Part shown: positions 1 to 6,040 of the stretch, in pieces | Position numbering within the stretch: the stretch's first letter is position 1 | Layout: the number at the start of each line of letters is the position of its first letter | Origin: Alphaproteobacteria bacterium UBA6189 | Lineage (GTDB): Bacteria; Pseudomonadota; Alphaproteobacteria; Rickettsiales; UBA3002 | Direction: 5' to 3' | DNA length: 10,413 bases | Assembly (NCBI GenBank): GCA_002422745.1 | Contig: DITH01000119.1 | Span: 1 to 10,413, forward strand | Notes under the pieces: model-generated | The model's database searches: none | What the model was told of the DNA's origin: nothing | Seen by the model: only the letters and a program-made list of their open reading frames with translations | Position numbers and translations under genes: made by a program

Positions 1-281
1 AGGGCATGGGCGGCGCGATGGATCTCGTCGCCGGCGTCAAACGCATCGTCATTATCATGGAACATAACGCGAAAGACGGCACGCCAAAGCTGGTGCATGA
101 ATGCTCGCTGCCGCTCACCGGACTTGGTGTGGTCGACCTTATCATCACCGATCTCGCCGTGTTTGAAATCCGCGACGGACAGATGCATCTCATCGAACTG
201 GCCGACGGCGTCACCGCCGACGAAGTGCGCAGCAAAACCGAGGCTACCTACACCGAATCGCTGGTGCAAAAAGCAGCGTAA
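1..281 (+). CDS. scoB: 3-oxoacid CoA-transferase subunit B, C-terminal part (5' truncated by window)
   Basis: The reading frame is open from the window edge and ends at TAA 279-281, showing about 92 C-terminal residues of a subunit normally a little over 200 residues long. The segment GGAMDLVAGVKR, then IMEHNAKDG, then LPLTGLGVVDLIITDLAVF is the characteristic end of class I CoA-transferase beta subunits (ScoB/AtoA type). With the alpha subunit, presumably just upstream, it would move CoA from succinyl-CoA to acetoacetate or a similar 3-oxoacid in the cytoplasm, for ketone-body or polyhydroxybutyrate use. The catalytic glutamate region lies outside the window. The acyl donor cannot be read from this end, so AtoA (acetate CoA-transferase) remains possible. 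The next gene begins one base after the stop, suggesting co-transcription. Confidence 0.9.
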   Translation, partial: GMGGAMDLVAGVKRIVIIMEHNAKDGTPKLVHECSLPLTGLGVVDLIITDLAVFEIRDGQMHLIELADGVTADEVRSKTEATYTESLVQKAA

Positions 282-282
282 G

Positions 283-1677
283 GTGAGCCGCGCCGCCACC
301 GCGTTTTTATATGCCACGGTCTTCATCGAAGGCTATGTCGTGCTGGCGGTCGAGCTGCTGGCGATTCGACTGCTTCTGCCCTTCGTCGGAAGCGGTACGG
401 AAATCGTCGCGATCGTTGTCGGCGGCGTCCTGCTGCCGCTCGCGGCAGGCTACCATGTCGGCGGCACCCGGGCGCGACGCATGCCGATTCGGCGTTTATT
501 GTTGCGAAATATGCTGCTGGCGCTGGGTATTCTGGTTTTCGGCCTGTCCGATCTGTTTCTGGAAGCGCTGTTTGGTCAGTTTGAATCCTGGTCCCTGCCC
601 CGCCTGTGGCAAACCACCTGCTATGTTGCCCTGTTTTTAACCGTGCCGGTGTTTCTGCTGGCCCAGACCGTGCCGCTCGTCAGTCATTTTTTCCGTGGCA
701 GCGCCTTAAGCCATCATACCGGGCGGATGCTGTTTCTGTCGACCGCAGGCTCTTTTTTCGGGTCGATCTTCTCCACCCTGTGGCTGATGAACTGGATCGG
801 CGTGCACGCCACCAGTATCGTGACCCTCGCCCTCCTCACCCTGCTGGGTTTGGCACTCTGCTGCCGCCATCACTGGCGAAGCGCGGTGCTGGCGCTGACG
901 CTACTGGCCCTGGCGGTAGCGCTGAACCATCCGGATACGGTGCGCAGCCGCGCCATTTTCTCGGCCAACAGCTACAATACGGTACGGGTGGTCGATGCAC
1001 CGGGCGAACCGCAGAACCGGTTACTGCAGGTCAACCGCTCGAATTCATCAAAATACGCCGAACGGGTAGATGAACGGTTTGCGTACGTTGCCTATATCGA
1101 GCGTTATTTTATCGCGGCGCTATCGGAAAGCCCCACGCCGCGCCGGATACTGGTGCTCGGTGCTGGCGGCTTCACCATGGGGCAGGATGACACCCGCAAC
1201 CAGTATGTCTATGTCGATATCGACCCCGCTCTGAAAACGGTGGCAGAGAAATATTTCCTGAAAAAACCACTGCGCGACAACCAGCAGTTCGTACCGCTTT
1301 CCGCCCGCGCGTTCCTGCGGCAGGATACGGGCCTCTACGATTTAATCGTGATCGACACCTATAGCCATGTCTATTCGCTACCGGCCGAAACCACCACGGT
1401 CGAGTTTCTCGAAGCTGCGCGCCGGCGCTTAACCCCCGATGGGGTGCTGGTGGTGAATCTGGTCGCCAATGCCCGGTTTGCCGACCGCTTCAGCCGCCGC
1501 TATGATAACACCTTTGCCCATGTATTTCCGCATTATACCCGGCAGGTGATCGGCCCGTACAACCCATGGGAAACGACGCCCGGCCTAAGTAACCTCCTCT
1601 ATATCTATTATGCCGGACCGGCCGCGAACAAACATTATACCGACGACTGGAATCCCTTCTCGCTCGACCGGCCCTAG
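283..1677 (+). CDS. Polytopic membrane protein with C-terminal spermidine-synthase-like domain
   Basis: This is about 464 residues from GTG 283, the only plausible start near the preceding stop; the next in-frame Met is at 481, inside the membrane part. No strong ribosome site precedes it, consistent with translational coupling. Residues 1-215 contain about six or seven hydrophobic segments (roughly 8-35, 40-58, 72-98, 110-135, 148-172, 176-194, 199-214). Residues from about 220 form a soluble Rossmann-type domain: GAGG at 293-296, acidic pair D312/D314 in VDIDP, and YDLIVIDTYS (D353, D358). This is the architecture of 'fused MFS/spermidine synthase' proteins. The spermidine synthase DxxGP-type active-site loop after the second acidic motif is not present here (TYSHVYSLPAE instead), so aminopropyl transfer is doubtful and the substrate is unknown. 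The gene ends in a CTAG shared with the convergent EVE gene. Confidence 0.8.
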   Translation: MSRAATAFLYATVFIEGYVVLAVELLAIRLLLPFVGSGTEIVAIVVGGVLLPLAAGYHVGGTRARRMPIRRLLLRNMLLALGILVFGLSDLFLEALFGQFESWSLPRLWQTTCYVALFLTVPVFLLAQTVPLVSHFFRGSALSHHTGRMLFLSTAGSFFGSIFSTLWLMNWIGVHATSIVTLALLTLLGLALCCRHHWRSAVLALTLLALAVALNHPDTVRSRAIFSANSYNTVRVVDAPGEPQNRLLQVNRSNSSKYAERVDERFAYVAYIERYFIAALSESPTPRRILVLGAGGFTMGQDDTRNQYVYVDIDPALKTVAEKYFLKKPLRDNQQFVPLSARAFLRQDTGLYDLIVIDTYSHVYSLPAETTTVEFLEAARRRLTPDGVLVVNLVANARFADRFSRRYDNTFAHVFPHYTRQVIGPYNPWETTPGLSNLLYIYYAGPAANKHYTDDWNPFSLDRP

Positions 1678-2090
1678 GCCACGCCGCCGAGGCGGCAGAT
1701 CAGCGCCCATTCCACTTCGCGCACCGGTTGCACGGAAAGCCGCGCGCTGGTCAGCAGTGCCATGGCTGCTAATGCGGGGGTGGCTTTTACCTCGGCCAGG
1801 GTCACCGGCCGCACCAGCGTTGTCACCGCTTTCACATCGACCATGCCGAACTTGCCTGTTTCGTCGGTCGGATCGGGATGAAAGGGCGTAATTACTTCCA
1901 CGATCCCGACGATCTCCTTGCCCACATTGCTATGGTAAAAAAACCCCCGGTCGCCCACTTGCATCGCCATCATATGCTGCTTGGCCAGGTGATTGCGCAC
2001 GCCGGTCCAGCCAGTACCTTTTTCTCCCGCAGCCACCTGCTCGTCCCACGACCAGCTCGACGGTTCGGATTTAAATAGCCAGTAGTTCAT
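1674..2090 (-). CDS. EVE (PUA-like) domain protein
   Basis: This 138-aa protein is one complete EVE domain. It opens with MNYWLFKSEPSSWSWDE, continues with GWTGVRNHLAKQHMMAMQVGDRGFFYHSN and then IVGIVEV, which closely follow the family pattern (YWL-K-EP, W-GVRN, N/Q-A-M--GD--FFYHS). EVE domains share the PUA fold and are known or thought to bind modified bases in RNA or DNA; the human relative is THYN1. An aromatic cage is expected from the conserved Trp and Tyr residues, but the ligand here is unknown. The ATG directly abuts the TAA of the 81-aa gene upstream (TAAATG), so the two are probably translated from one message. The 3' end overlaps the convergent membrane-protein gene by four bases. 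Confidence 0.9.
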   Translation of the reverse strand: MNYWLFKSEPSSWSWDEQVAAGEKGTGWTGVRNHLAKQHMMAMQVGDRGFFYHSNVGKEIVGIVEVITPFHPDPTDETGKFGMVDVKAVTTLVRPVTLAEVKATPALAAMALLTSARLSVQPVREVEWALICRLGGVA

Positions 2091-2336
2091 TTACGCCGCA
2101 TCGCTTTCATCGGCGGTGAAAGCCACCACCACGCCGCGTTTTTTGAAATAAGTCTGCATCATTTTGCGGCCCTGGCGGTTATTCTGCGGCAGACGGGTGC
2201 GATCGACCGTCACCTTTTTTTCACCCGCCGCTGCCAGCGCGTCTTTCAGCTGAGCGATCTTCGCATCCAGCCCCTCGTTATTGTTATCGAGCGACGCATG
2301 GACTTCTTCCAACGCCGCCTGCACTGCTTTATTCAT
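2091..2336 (-). CDS. Small conserved-looking hypothetical protein (81 aa)
   Basis: I do not recognise this gene. The 81-aa product is soluble, with no signal peptide or membrane segment. The N-terminal half (about residues 1-38) is alanine- and acid-rich and looks helical, possibly a short coiled coil. The middle is basic and polar (RTRLPQNNRQGRKMMQTYFKKRG, residues 46-68), followed by a hydrophobic VVVAF strand and an acidic tail. The start is well supported: AAGGA lies about six bases upstream of the ATG. The stop abuts the EVE gene start, a tight arrangement that argues for a real co-expressed gene. The basic patch next to a PUA-like partner could suggest nucleic-acid contact, but that is inference only. 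Confidence 0.7.
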   Translation of the reverse strand: MNKAVQAALEEVHASLDNNNEGLDAKIAQLKDALAAAGEKKVTVDRTRLPQNNRQGRKMMQTYFKKRGVVVAFTADESDAA

Positions 2337-2349
2337 ACCTATCCTTTCA

Positions 2350-2379
2350 AATATTTTGTCTGCAATTCGGTTTGCTCAA
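2350..2379 (-). promoter_or_regulatory. Candidate promoter for the 81-aa gene and EVE gene
   Basis: On the minus strand TTGAGC (2379-2374) is separated by 18 bp from AATATT (2355-2350), which sits just upstream of the 81-aa gene. Each hexamer matches four of six sigma-70 consensus positions. The match is modest, and transcription could instead read through from the ridA-like gene. Confidence 0.25.
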
Positions 2380-2398
2380 CATGGTCTGGATGCTAGAA

Positions 2399-2457
2399 GT
2401 CGGCGCTCGCAGCGAGGGCGCGTAGGTCGTGCTACGTAACCGAGCGAGAACGTCGAC
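2399..2457. repeat. Long imperfect palindrome between ridA-like and 81-aa genes
   Basis: A nested inverted repeat can fold as a hairpin. 2399-2405 pairs with 2451-2457 (seven pairs, one G-T). 2406-2410 (CTCGC) pairs with 2444-2448 (GCGAG). 2416-2417 pairs with 2440-2441. 2420-2425 pairs with 2432-2437 around the apical loop GTCGTG. That is about 20 pairs in 59 nt. There is no T-tract on either side, so it is not an ordinary intrinsic terminator. It looks like a REP-type intergenic palindrome or an mRNA processing/stability element. Whether it occurs elsewhere in the genome cannot be seen here. Confidence 0.6.
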
Positions 2458-2488
2458 GACACCGCAGACAGGCGATGTTCAGCGACCG

Positions 2489-2953
2489 CTACCGAAGCTC
2501 GAAGATGGCCTCAACCTCCACAGCCACCCCAAACGGCAACCCCGAAACGCCCACGGCGGCGCGCGCATGCTTGCCCTTGTCGCCGAACAGCTGCACCATC
2601 ATGTCCGATACGCCGTTGGCGACTTTCGGGTGGTCGGTGAAATCCTCCGGCGCGTTGACGAACACGCCCAGCCGCACCAGCTTGCCGATCTTTTCCCAGT
2701 CGCCGCCGATGGCGTTTTTCACATGCGCGAGGATATTCACGCCGCACAGCCGGGCGCATTCCTGTCCTTCCTCGATGGTGAATTCGCGTCCGACCTTGCC
2801 GATAAACTGGGGCTTGCCGTCTTTCATCGGCAACTGGCCCGAAACAATTAAGCTATTGCCGATCGTCTGCGTCGGCACGTAATTGGCGGCGGGCAGGCTG
2901 ACTTCGGGGAGGTTCAGCCCCATTTCCTGTAATTTATTCGCGGTCGCGCTCAT
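2489..2953 (-). CDS. RidA (YjgF/YER057c/UK114) family protein
   Basis: This 154-aa protein belongs to the RidA superfamily, in the longer (about 150-155 aa) branch rather than the 128-aa canonical RidA. Family signs include the strand NSLIVSGQLPMKDGKP (33-48), the helix LCGVNILAHVKNAIG (69-83), the strand LVRLGVFVNAPEDF (92-105) and HARAAVGVSGLPFGVAVEVEAIFEL (129-153). R131 corresponds to the arginine that binds the substrate carboxylate in RidA (Arg105 in the Escherichia coli numbering recalled), so 2-imino-acid or enamine deaminase activity is plausible; the natural substrate of this branch is not established. The start is supported by TAGGAG five bases upstream of ATG 2951-2953. It is divergent from virB2 and may be co-transcribed with the 81-aa and EVE genes, though a 152-bp gap with a palindrome intervenes. 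Confidence 0.88.
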   Translation of the reverse strand: MSATANKLQEMGLNLPEVSLPAANYVPTQTIGNSLIVSGQLPMKDGKPQFIGKVGREFTIEEGQECARLCGVNILAHVKNAIGGDWEKIGKLVRLGVFVNAPEDFTDHPKVANGVSDMMVQLFGDKGKHARAAVGVSGLPFGVAVEVEAIFELR

Positions 2954-3014
2954 AAAAACTCCTATTTTCCAATGGGCTGATAAAATGCAGGCGGCAGGCT
3001 ACCCCTCAGCACGC

Positions 3015-3043
3015 TTGTTGTAAATATGCATATGCTGTATAGT
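3015..3043 (+). promoter_or_regulatory. Candidate upstream promoter of virB2 with tandem ATATGC spacer
   Basis: TTGTTG (3015-3020) and TATAGT (3038-3043, five of six -10 matches) are separated by 17 bp. The spacer holds ATATGC twice in tandem (3024-3035), which creates overlapping perfect palindromes ATATGCATAT (3024-3033) and GCATATGC (3028-3035). These could be an operator placed between the promoter hexamers. The -35 is weak. Confidence 0.35.
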
Positions 3044-3066
3044 GGGAACCACAACTTAGTTAAACT

Positions 3067-3106
3067 TTGTCACAATCTTGTAACAAAACTGTAACATAAC
3101 TGTGAT
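3067..3106 (+). promoter_or_regulatory. Four-copy 11-bp-phased TGTNAC repeat overlapping a candidate virB2 promoter
   Basis: TGTCAC (3068), TGTAAC (3079), TGTAAC (3090) and TGTGAT (3101) start exactly 11 bp apart, so all four lie on nearly the same face of the helix. The same stretch offers promoter hexamers: TTGTCA (3067-3072, five of six -35 matches) 17 bp from TGTAAC, or TTGTAA (3078-3083) 17 bp from TGTGAT. It lies 105-145 bp upstream of the virB2 ATG. A multimeric activator or response regulator site is the simplest reading; the regulator is unknown. Confidence 0.5.
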
Positions 3107-3109
3107 AAA

Positions 3110-3172
3110 GGTTAACAACGGCGAACAATAATAGCCGTAACCATGGAAAAAGGTTTCCCTAACGGGCAAACC
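3110..3172 (+). promoter_or_regulatory. Two predicted hairpins in the virB2 5' leader
   Basis: Hairpin 1: GGTT (3110-3113) pairs with AACC (3139-3142) and, after a four-base bulge, ACGGC (3118-3122) pairs with GCCGT (3134-3138). Hairpin 2: GGTTTCCC (3152-3159) pairs with GGG (3164-3166) and AAACC (3168-3172), with one bulged C and a TAAC loop. They sit about 45 nt and more upstream of the virB2 start, so they would be in the message if transcription begins at either candidate promoter. A role in pilin mRNA stability is possible but unproven. Confidence 0.35.
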
Positions 3173-3207
3173 GGAATCCTGAAAAGCGGTTACAGTTCAA
3201 CAGTGAT

Positions 3208-3211
3208 GGAG
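3208..3211 (+). promoter_or_regulatory. Ribosome binding site deciding the virB2 start
   Basis: GGAG lies five bases before ATG 3217. The in-frame GTG at 3211 overlaps this site and so cannot use it, and ATG 3229 is too far away. The start at 3217 is therefore preferred. Confidence 0.7.
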
Positions 3212-3216
3212 TGACT

Positions 3217-3576
3217 ATGAACGGAATAATGAATGCGGCTTCGACGAAGGCGCTGACCTGGTGCATGCTGGCCGTATTTGCCGCCATGCTCCTCCCGGCC
3301 GATGCGCTGGCCGCGACGAACGTGATGATAAGCAGCGGCAGTGGCGGCGGTAGCGGTGGTGGCACCATCGGCAACCTGCTGTGTAACGTGGCCTCGTGGT
3401 TTACTGGCCCGGTCGGTCAGGGGATTGCTACCCTTGCCATTATCGTGATCGGCATTGGTGCATTGATGGGTAAAGTATCCTGGGGTATGGCCATTATCGT
3501 CGGTATCGGCGTCGCCGTGATCTTCGGTGCCCCGACGATCGTAAACGAACTGGGTGCGGGCGGCTCCGGCTGCTAA
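3217..3576 (+). CDS. virB2: VirB2-type T4SS major pilin precursor
   Basis: This 119-aa protein has a Sec signal peptide (basic K11, hydrophobic 13-27, cleavage likely after the ALAA at 30-33). The mature pilin is about 86 residues: a Ser/Gly-rich stretch (39-49), IGNLLCNVASWFTGPVGQG, then two hydrophobic helices (about 68-84 and 88-105) joined by the short GKVSW loop, and an IFGAPTIVNELG end. This is the TrbC/VirB2 layout and is close to Rickettsiales VirB2 as I recall them. VirB2 is inserted in the inner membrane and polymerised into the pilus or channel. C56 and the C-terminal residue C119 could form a disulfide in the periplasm. The gene has its own leader and a strong terminator immediately downstream, so it may be expressed apart from, and more strongly than, virB4. 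Confidence 0.92.
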   Translation: MNGIMNAASTKALTWCMLAVFAAMLLPADALAATNVMISSGSGGGSGGGTIGNLLCNVASWFTGPVGQGIATLAIIVIGIGALMGKVSWGMAIIVGIGVAVIFGAPTIVNELGAGGSGC

Positions 3577-3592
3577 CCGTGCCTGACAAGGC

Positions 3593-3635
3593 AAAGGCGC
3601 TATCCCGGTTTATTGCTGCGGATAGCGCCTTTTTT
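3593..3635 (+). terminator. Strong intrinsic terminator after virB2
   Basis: GGCGCTATCC (3596-3605) and GGATAGCGCC (3620-3629) form a perfect ten-pair stem, extended by AAA/TTT, with a 14-nt loop. Six T residues follow (3630-3635). It begins 17 nt after the virB2 stop and would separate pilin expression from virB4-virB6. Confidence 0.88.
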
Positions 3636-3659
3636 ATTCCGGCCCACCACCCCCTGCGC

Positions 3660-3665
3660 TATACT
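3660..3665 (+). promoter_or_regulatory. -10-like hexamer immediately before virB4
   Basis: TATACT matches five of six -10 positions and ends eight bases before the virB4 ATG. No good -35 is present (TTCCGG at the 17-bp spacing). Transcription starting about seven bases downstream would begin one or two bases before ATG 3674, giving a nearly leaderless message. Confidence 0.4.
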
Positions 3666-3673
3666 CGAGTCCC

Positions 3674-6040
3674 ATGAAGCCTGCGACGAAACAGTCTGCC
3701 ACGGCAGCGCTTGCCGGGAATGATCTCGAATCGTTCCGCGACATTGCCGACGATGTGATCGAATCGGATTTCGTGCCGTTCGCCTGCCTGTACGGGCCGG
3801 AAACCATCGCCACGAAAAATGGCGAATTGCTGCAAACTATTAAACTCACCGGACTGGGTTTCGATGCCGGCGCAGGCAAAGACCTGCGCAGCGCCATCCG
3901 CAGCGCCATTCAGCAAACCCTGCCCGACGCGTCCTATGCAGTCTGGCTGCACACGTTGCGCCGCCGCCAGTCACTGTTGCCGCACAGCCATTTCCCCGAT
4001 GCATTTTCCGGCCAGCTCGATGCGGCATGGCGCGCCCAGCACCCTTCCAGCGCCAGCTTCATCAACGAGCTCTACATCACCATCGTCACCGCGGGTGAAA
4101 GCGCCTCGATGCGCAGTGCGAAATCCATTTTCAATGGCCTGATCCCCGGCCACGAGCAACGCACCCGCACCGCGTTTCTCGACGCCGCGCAGCAATCGCT
4201 TGGCCGCGTGGTCGACCAACTGCTCGATCGGCTTGCCCCCTACGGCGCACGCCGTCTTGGCCTGGTCGAGCGCGACGGCGTATTCTACAGCCAGCAGCTC
4301 GAATTCCTCGAAAAGCTGATCAACCTCGAAGAACGGCCGATGGAAGTGCCGCGGCGCGATCTAAGCCTGGTGCTCACCTCCGGTGAATTCACCTTCGGAT
4401 ACAACGCCATGGAAGTGCGCACTGCCGAAGGTAAGCGGCGCTTCGCGGCAATTTTCAGTATCAAGGAATATAAGGAGTCGACCCTCAAAGGTATCGACCA
4501 GTTTCTCACCATTCCCTGCGAATTGATTATTACCCAATGCTTCGATTTCATCGGCGGCGAACAGGCGCGCGAAGCGTACGAGAAGCAGGCGCGTTACCTT
4601 AAAATCAGCGGCGATAAAGAACTCGCCGAATGGATGGAGATCGACCGGCTGGTGCAGGCAGGCACAGCGGGCGAGCGCTTCGGCCAGCAACAAACCACGT
4701 TGTTTCTTATTGCCCCCAGCATGAAGCAGCTCGATAGCAATATCCGCCTGGTCGGCAAGGCGCTGGCCCGGCTAGGCATCGTCGCCGTGCGCGAGGATCT
4801 GCGCTTCGAGGAATGTTACTGGGCCCAGCTACCGTCGAATTTCCCTTTCATCAGCCGCAAGCAAGCGACCGACAGTAACCACCTCGCCGGTTTCGCCAAC
4901 CTGCAGACCCAGCCGATGGGCAATGCCGCGGGTACATCCTGGGGCGCGCCCATCAGCCTGCTTACAACGGTGCAGGACCAACCCTATTTCTTCAATTTCC
5001 ACCGCGACGGCAATGGCCACACGCTAGTGGTGGGCCCGCCCAAATCCGGCGCCACCACCATGGTGCATTTCCTCGTCGCGCAGGCCCGCAAACTTAACCC
5101 CACCATCTGGTATCTCGACGGCACGGGCCGCGGCCGCGCCTTCATGGAAGCGATGGGCGGGCAGGTCCTCACCCCCGGCAGTGCGGCCCTGGGCTTCAAC
5201 CCGCTGCAGCTCGACGATACCCAGCCCAACCGCGACTTCCTCGCTTTCTGGCTCTCCACCCTGATCGATCCCGAGGCGCGTCAGCTCAACGAAGCCACGC
5301 TGGCGTTCTTTCAATCGCTGGTGGCACATGCCATGCAGCTGCCACGGGGCGAACGCCGGCTCAGCAATCTTTTGCCCGGCCTGCGCGAGGCCGATGCCGC
5401 ACTCGCCTACCGCTTCCAGCAATGGTGTGCCGGTGGCGCGAACGGAGAATTGTTCGACCGCCCGCAGGATCAATTTACCCCCGGCACCCTTACCTTATGG
5501 GATCTCTCCGCGGTGATGGACGATCCCGCCCGCCGCATACCGCTGGTCAGCTACCTGTTGCATCGCCTCACCGCCAACCTTAGCGGCAACCCCACTTTGC
5601 TTGTCATGAGTGAGGGACTTCGCCAGCTCACGACGCCGCTGTTTGCCCCCCGCGCCGGGCAGTGGTGGGATCATCTGGCCAGTAAGAATACCGCCTGTCT
5701 GCTGACCACCAGTGCGCCGGAAGCCGATGCGTTGGCCCCCTTCACACCTATCTTGGCGCAAAAAACCGCTTCGCAGTTTTTCATGCCGTACGACGAGCCG
5801 AGCGGCGAGTTCGCCATGGGGTTCGGGCTCAATGAATCCGATCTCGGCGCGTTGGTGCATATGGATGCCGCGCACCGCCATGTGCTGCTGAAACGTGGCG
5901 CGGAATCCACCATGCTCAAGCTTAACCTCGCCTCGCTGGGCGATGGGTTGCGCACCTTATCGGGCCGCGCGGCGCCGCCACCGCAGAAAAGCCCGGCCGA
6001 TTTACTGAACGAGCTGATGGGATTCGGAGCGCCCGCATGA
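3674..6040 (+). CDS. virB4: VirB4-family T4SS ATPase homologue with degenerate Walker motifs
   Basis: At 788 aa this is full length for VirB4 (about 790 in Agrobacterium), so no VirB3 fusion. The N-terminal CagE/TrbE/VirB part (about 30-400) includes VPFACLYGPETIATKNGEL, QTIKLTG, and a FTFGYNAMEVRT/FAAIFSIKEYKE region typical of the family. The C-terminal RecA-like domain follows from about 430. VirB4 normally hydrolyses ATP on the inner membrane to drive pilin extraction and assembly. Here Walker A (454-462) reads GPPKSGATT: the invariant lysine is A460, and K457 is misplaced. Walker B reads LLVMSEGLRQL, with S646 for the aspartate before E647. The later sensor region reads SKN...TTS where RKN...TQ is usual (S670, S680). 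The protein may therefore be structural, like what I recall for the divergent second VirB4 of Rickettsia. The upstream ribosome site is poor (GAG at 3668-3670). The stop overlaps the virB6 ATG as ATGA. Confidence 0.93.
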   Translation: MKPATKQSATAALAGNDLESFRDIADDVIESDFVPFACLYGPETIATKNGELLQTIKLTGLGFDAGAGKDLRSAIRSAIQQTLPDASYAVWLHTLRRRQSLLPHSHFPDAFSGQLDAAWRAQHPSSASFINELYITIVTAGESASMRSAKSIFNGLIPGHEQRTRTAFLDAAQQSLGRVVDQLLDRLAPYGARRLGLVERDGVFYSQQLEFLEKLINLEERPMEVPRRDLSLVLTSGEFTFGYNAMEVRTAEGKRRFAAIFSIKEYKESTLKGIDQFLTIPCELIITQCFDFIGGEQAREAYEKQARYLKISGDKELAEWMEIDRLVQAGTAGERFGQQQTTLFLIAPSMKQLDSNIRLVGKALARLGIVAVREDLRFEECYWAQLPSNFPFISRKQATDSNHLAGFANLQTQPMGNAAGTSWGAPISLLTTVQDQPYFFNFHRDGNGHTLVVGPPKSGATTMVHFLVAQARKLNPTIWYLDGTGRGRAFMEAMGGQVLTPGSAALGFNPLQLDDTQPNRDFLAFWLSTLIDPEARQLNEATLAFFQSLVAHAMQLPRGERRLSNLLPGLREADAALAYRFQQWCAGGANGELFDRPQDQFTPGTLTLWDLSAVMDDPARRIPLVSYLLHRLTANLSGNPTLLVMSEGLRQLTTPLFAPRAGQWWDHLASKNTACLLTTSAPEADALAPFTPILAQKTASQFFMPYDEPSGEFAMGFGLNESDLGALVHMDAAHRHVLLKRGAESTMLKLNLASLGDGLRTLSGRAAPPPQKSPADLLNELMGFGAPA

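Noticed and set aside
606..1073. Plus-strand open frame of 155 codons in the spermidine-synthase-like gene
   Set aside because: Out of frame with a well-supported membrane protein; Pro/Arg/Gly-rich product without family resemblance.
2429..2851. Plus-strand open frames opposite the ridA-like gene
   Set aside because: The minus strand encodes a clear RidA-family protein with a good ribosome site; the opposite frames show nothing recognisable.
3068..3106. CRISPR-like array
   Set aside because: Units are only six bases with five-base gaps, with no spacers of normal size and no cas genes in the window.
3060..3116. Canonical CtrA box
   Set aside because: TTAA occurs at 3060-3063 and 3112-3115 but not as TTAA-N7-TTAA; only a G-substituted look-alike is present.
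3674..6040. VirB3-VirB4 fusion to explain the missing virB3
   Set aside because: The protein is 788 aa, the normal VirB4 length, and its N terminus shows no VirB3 membrane helix.
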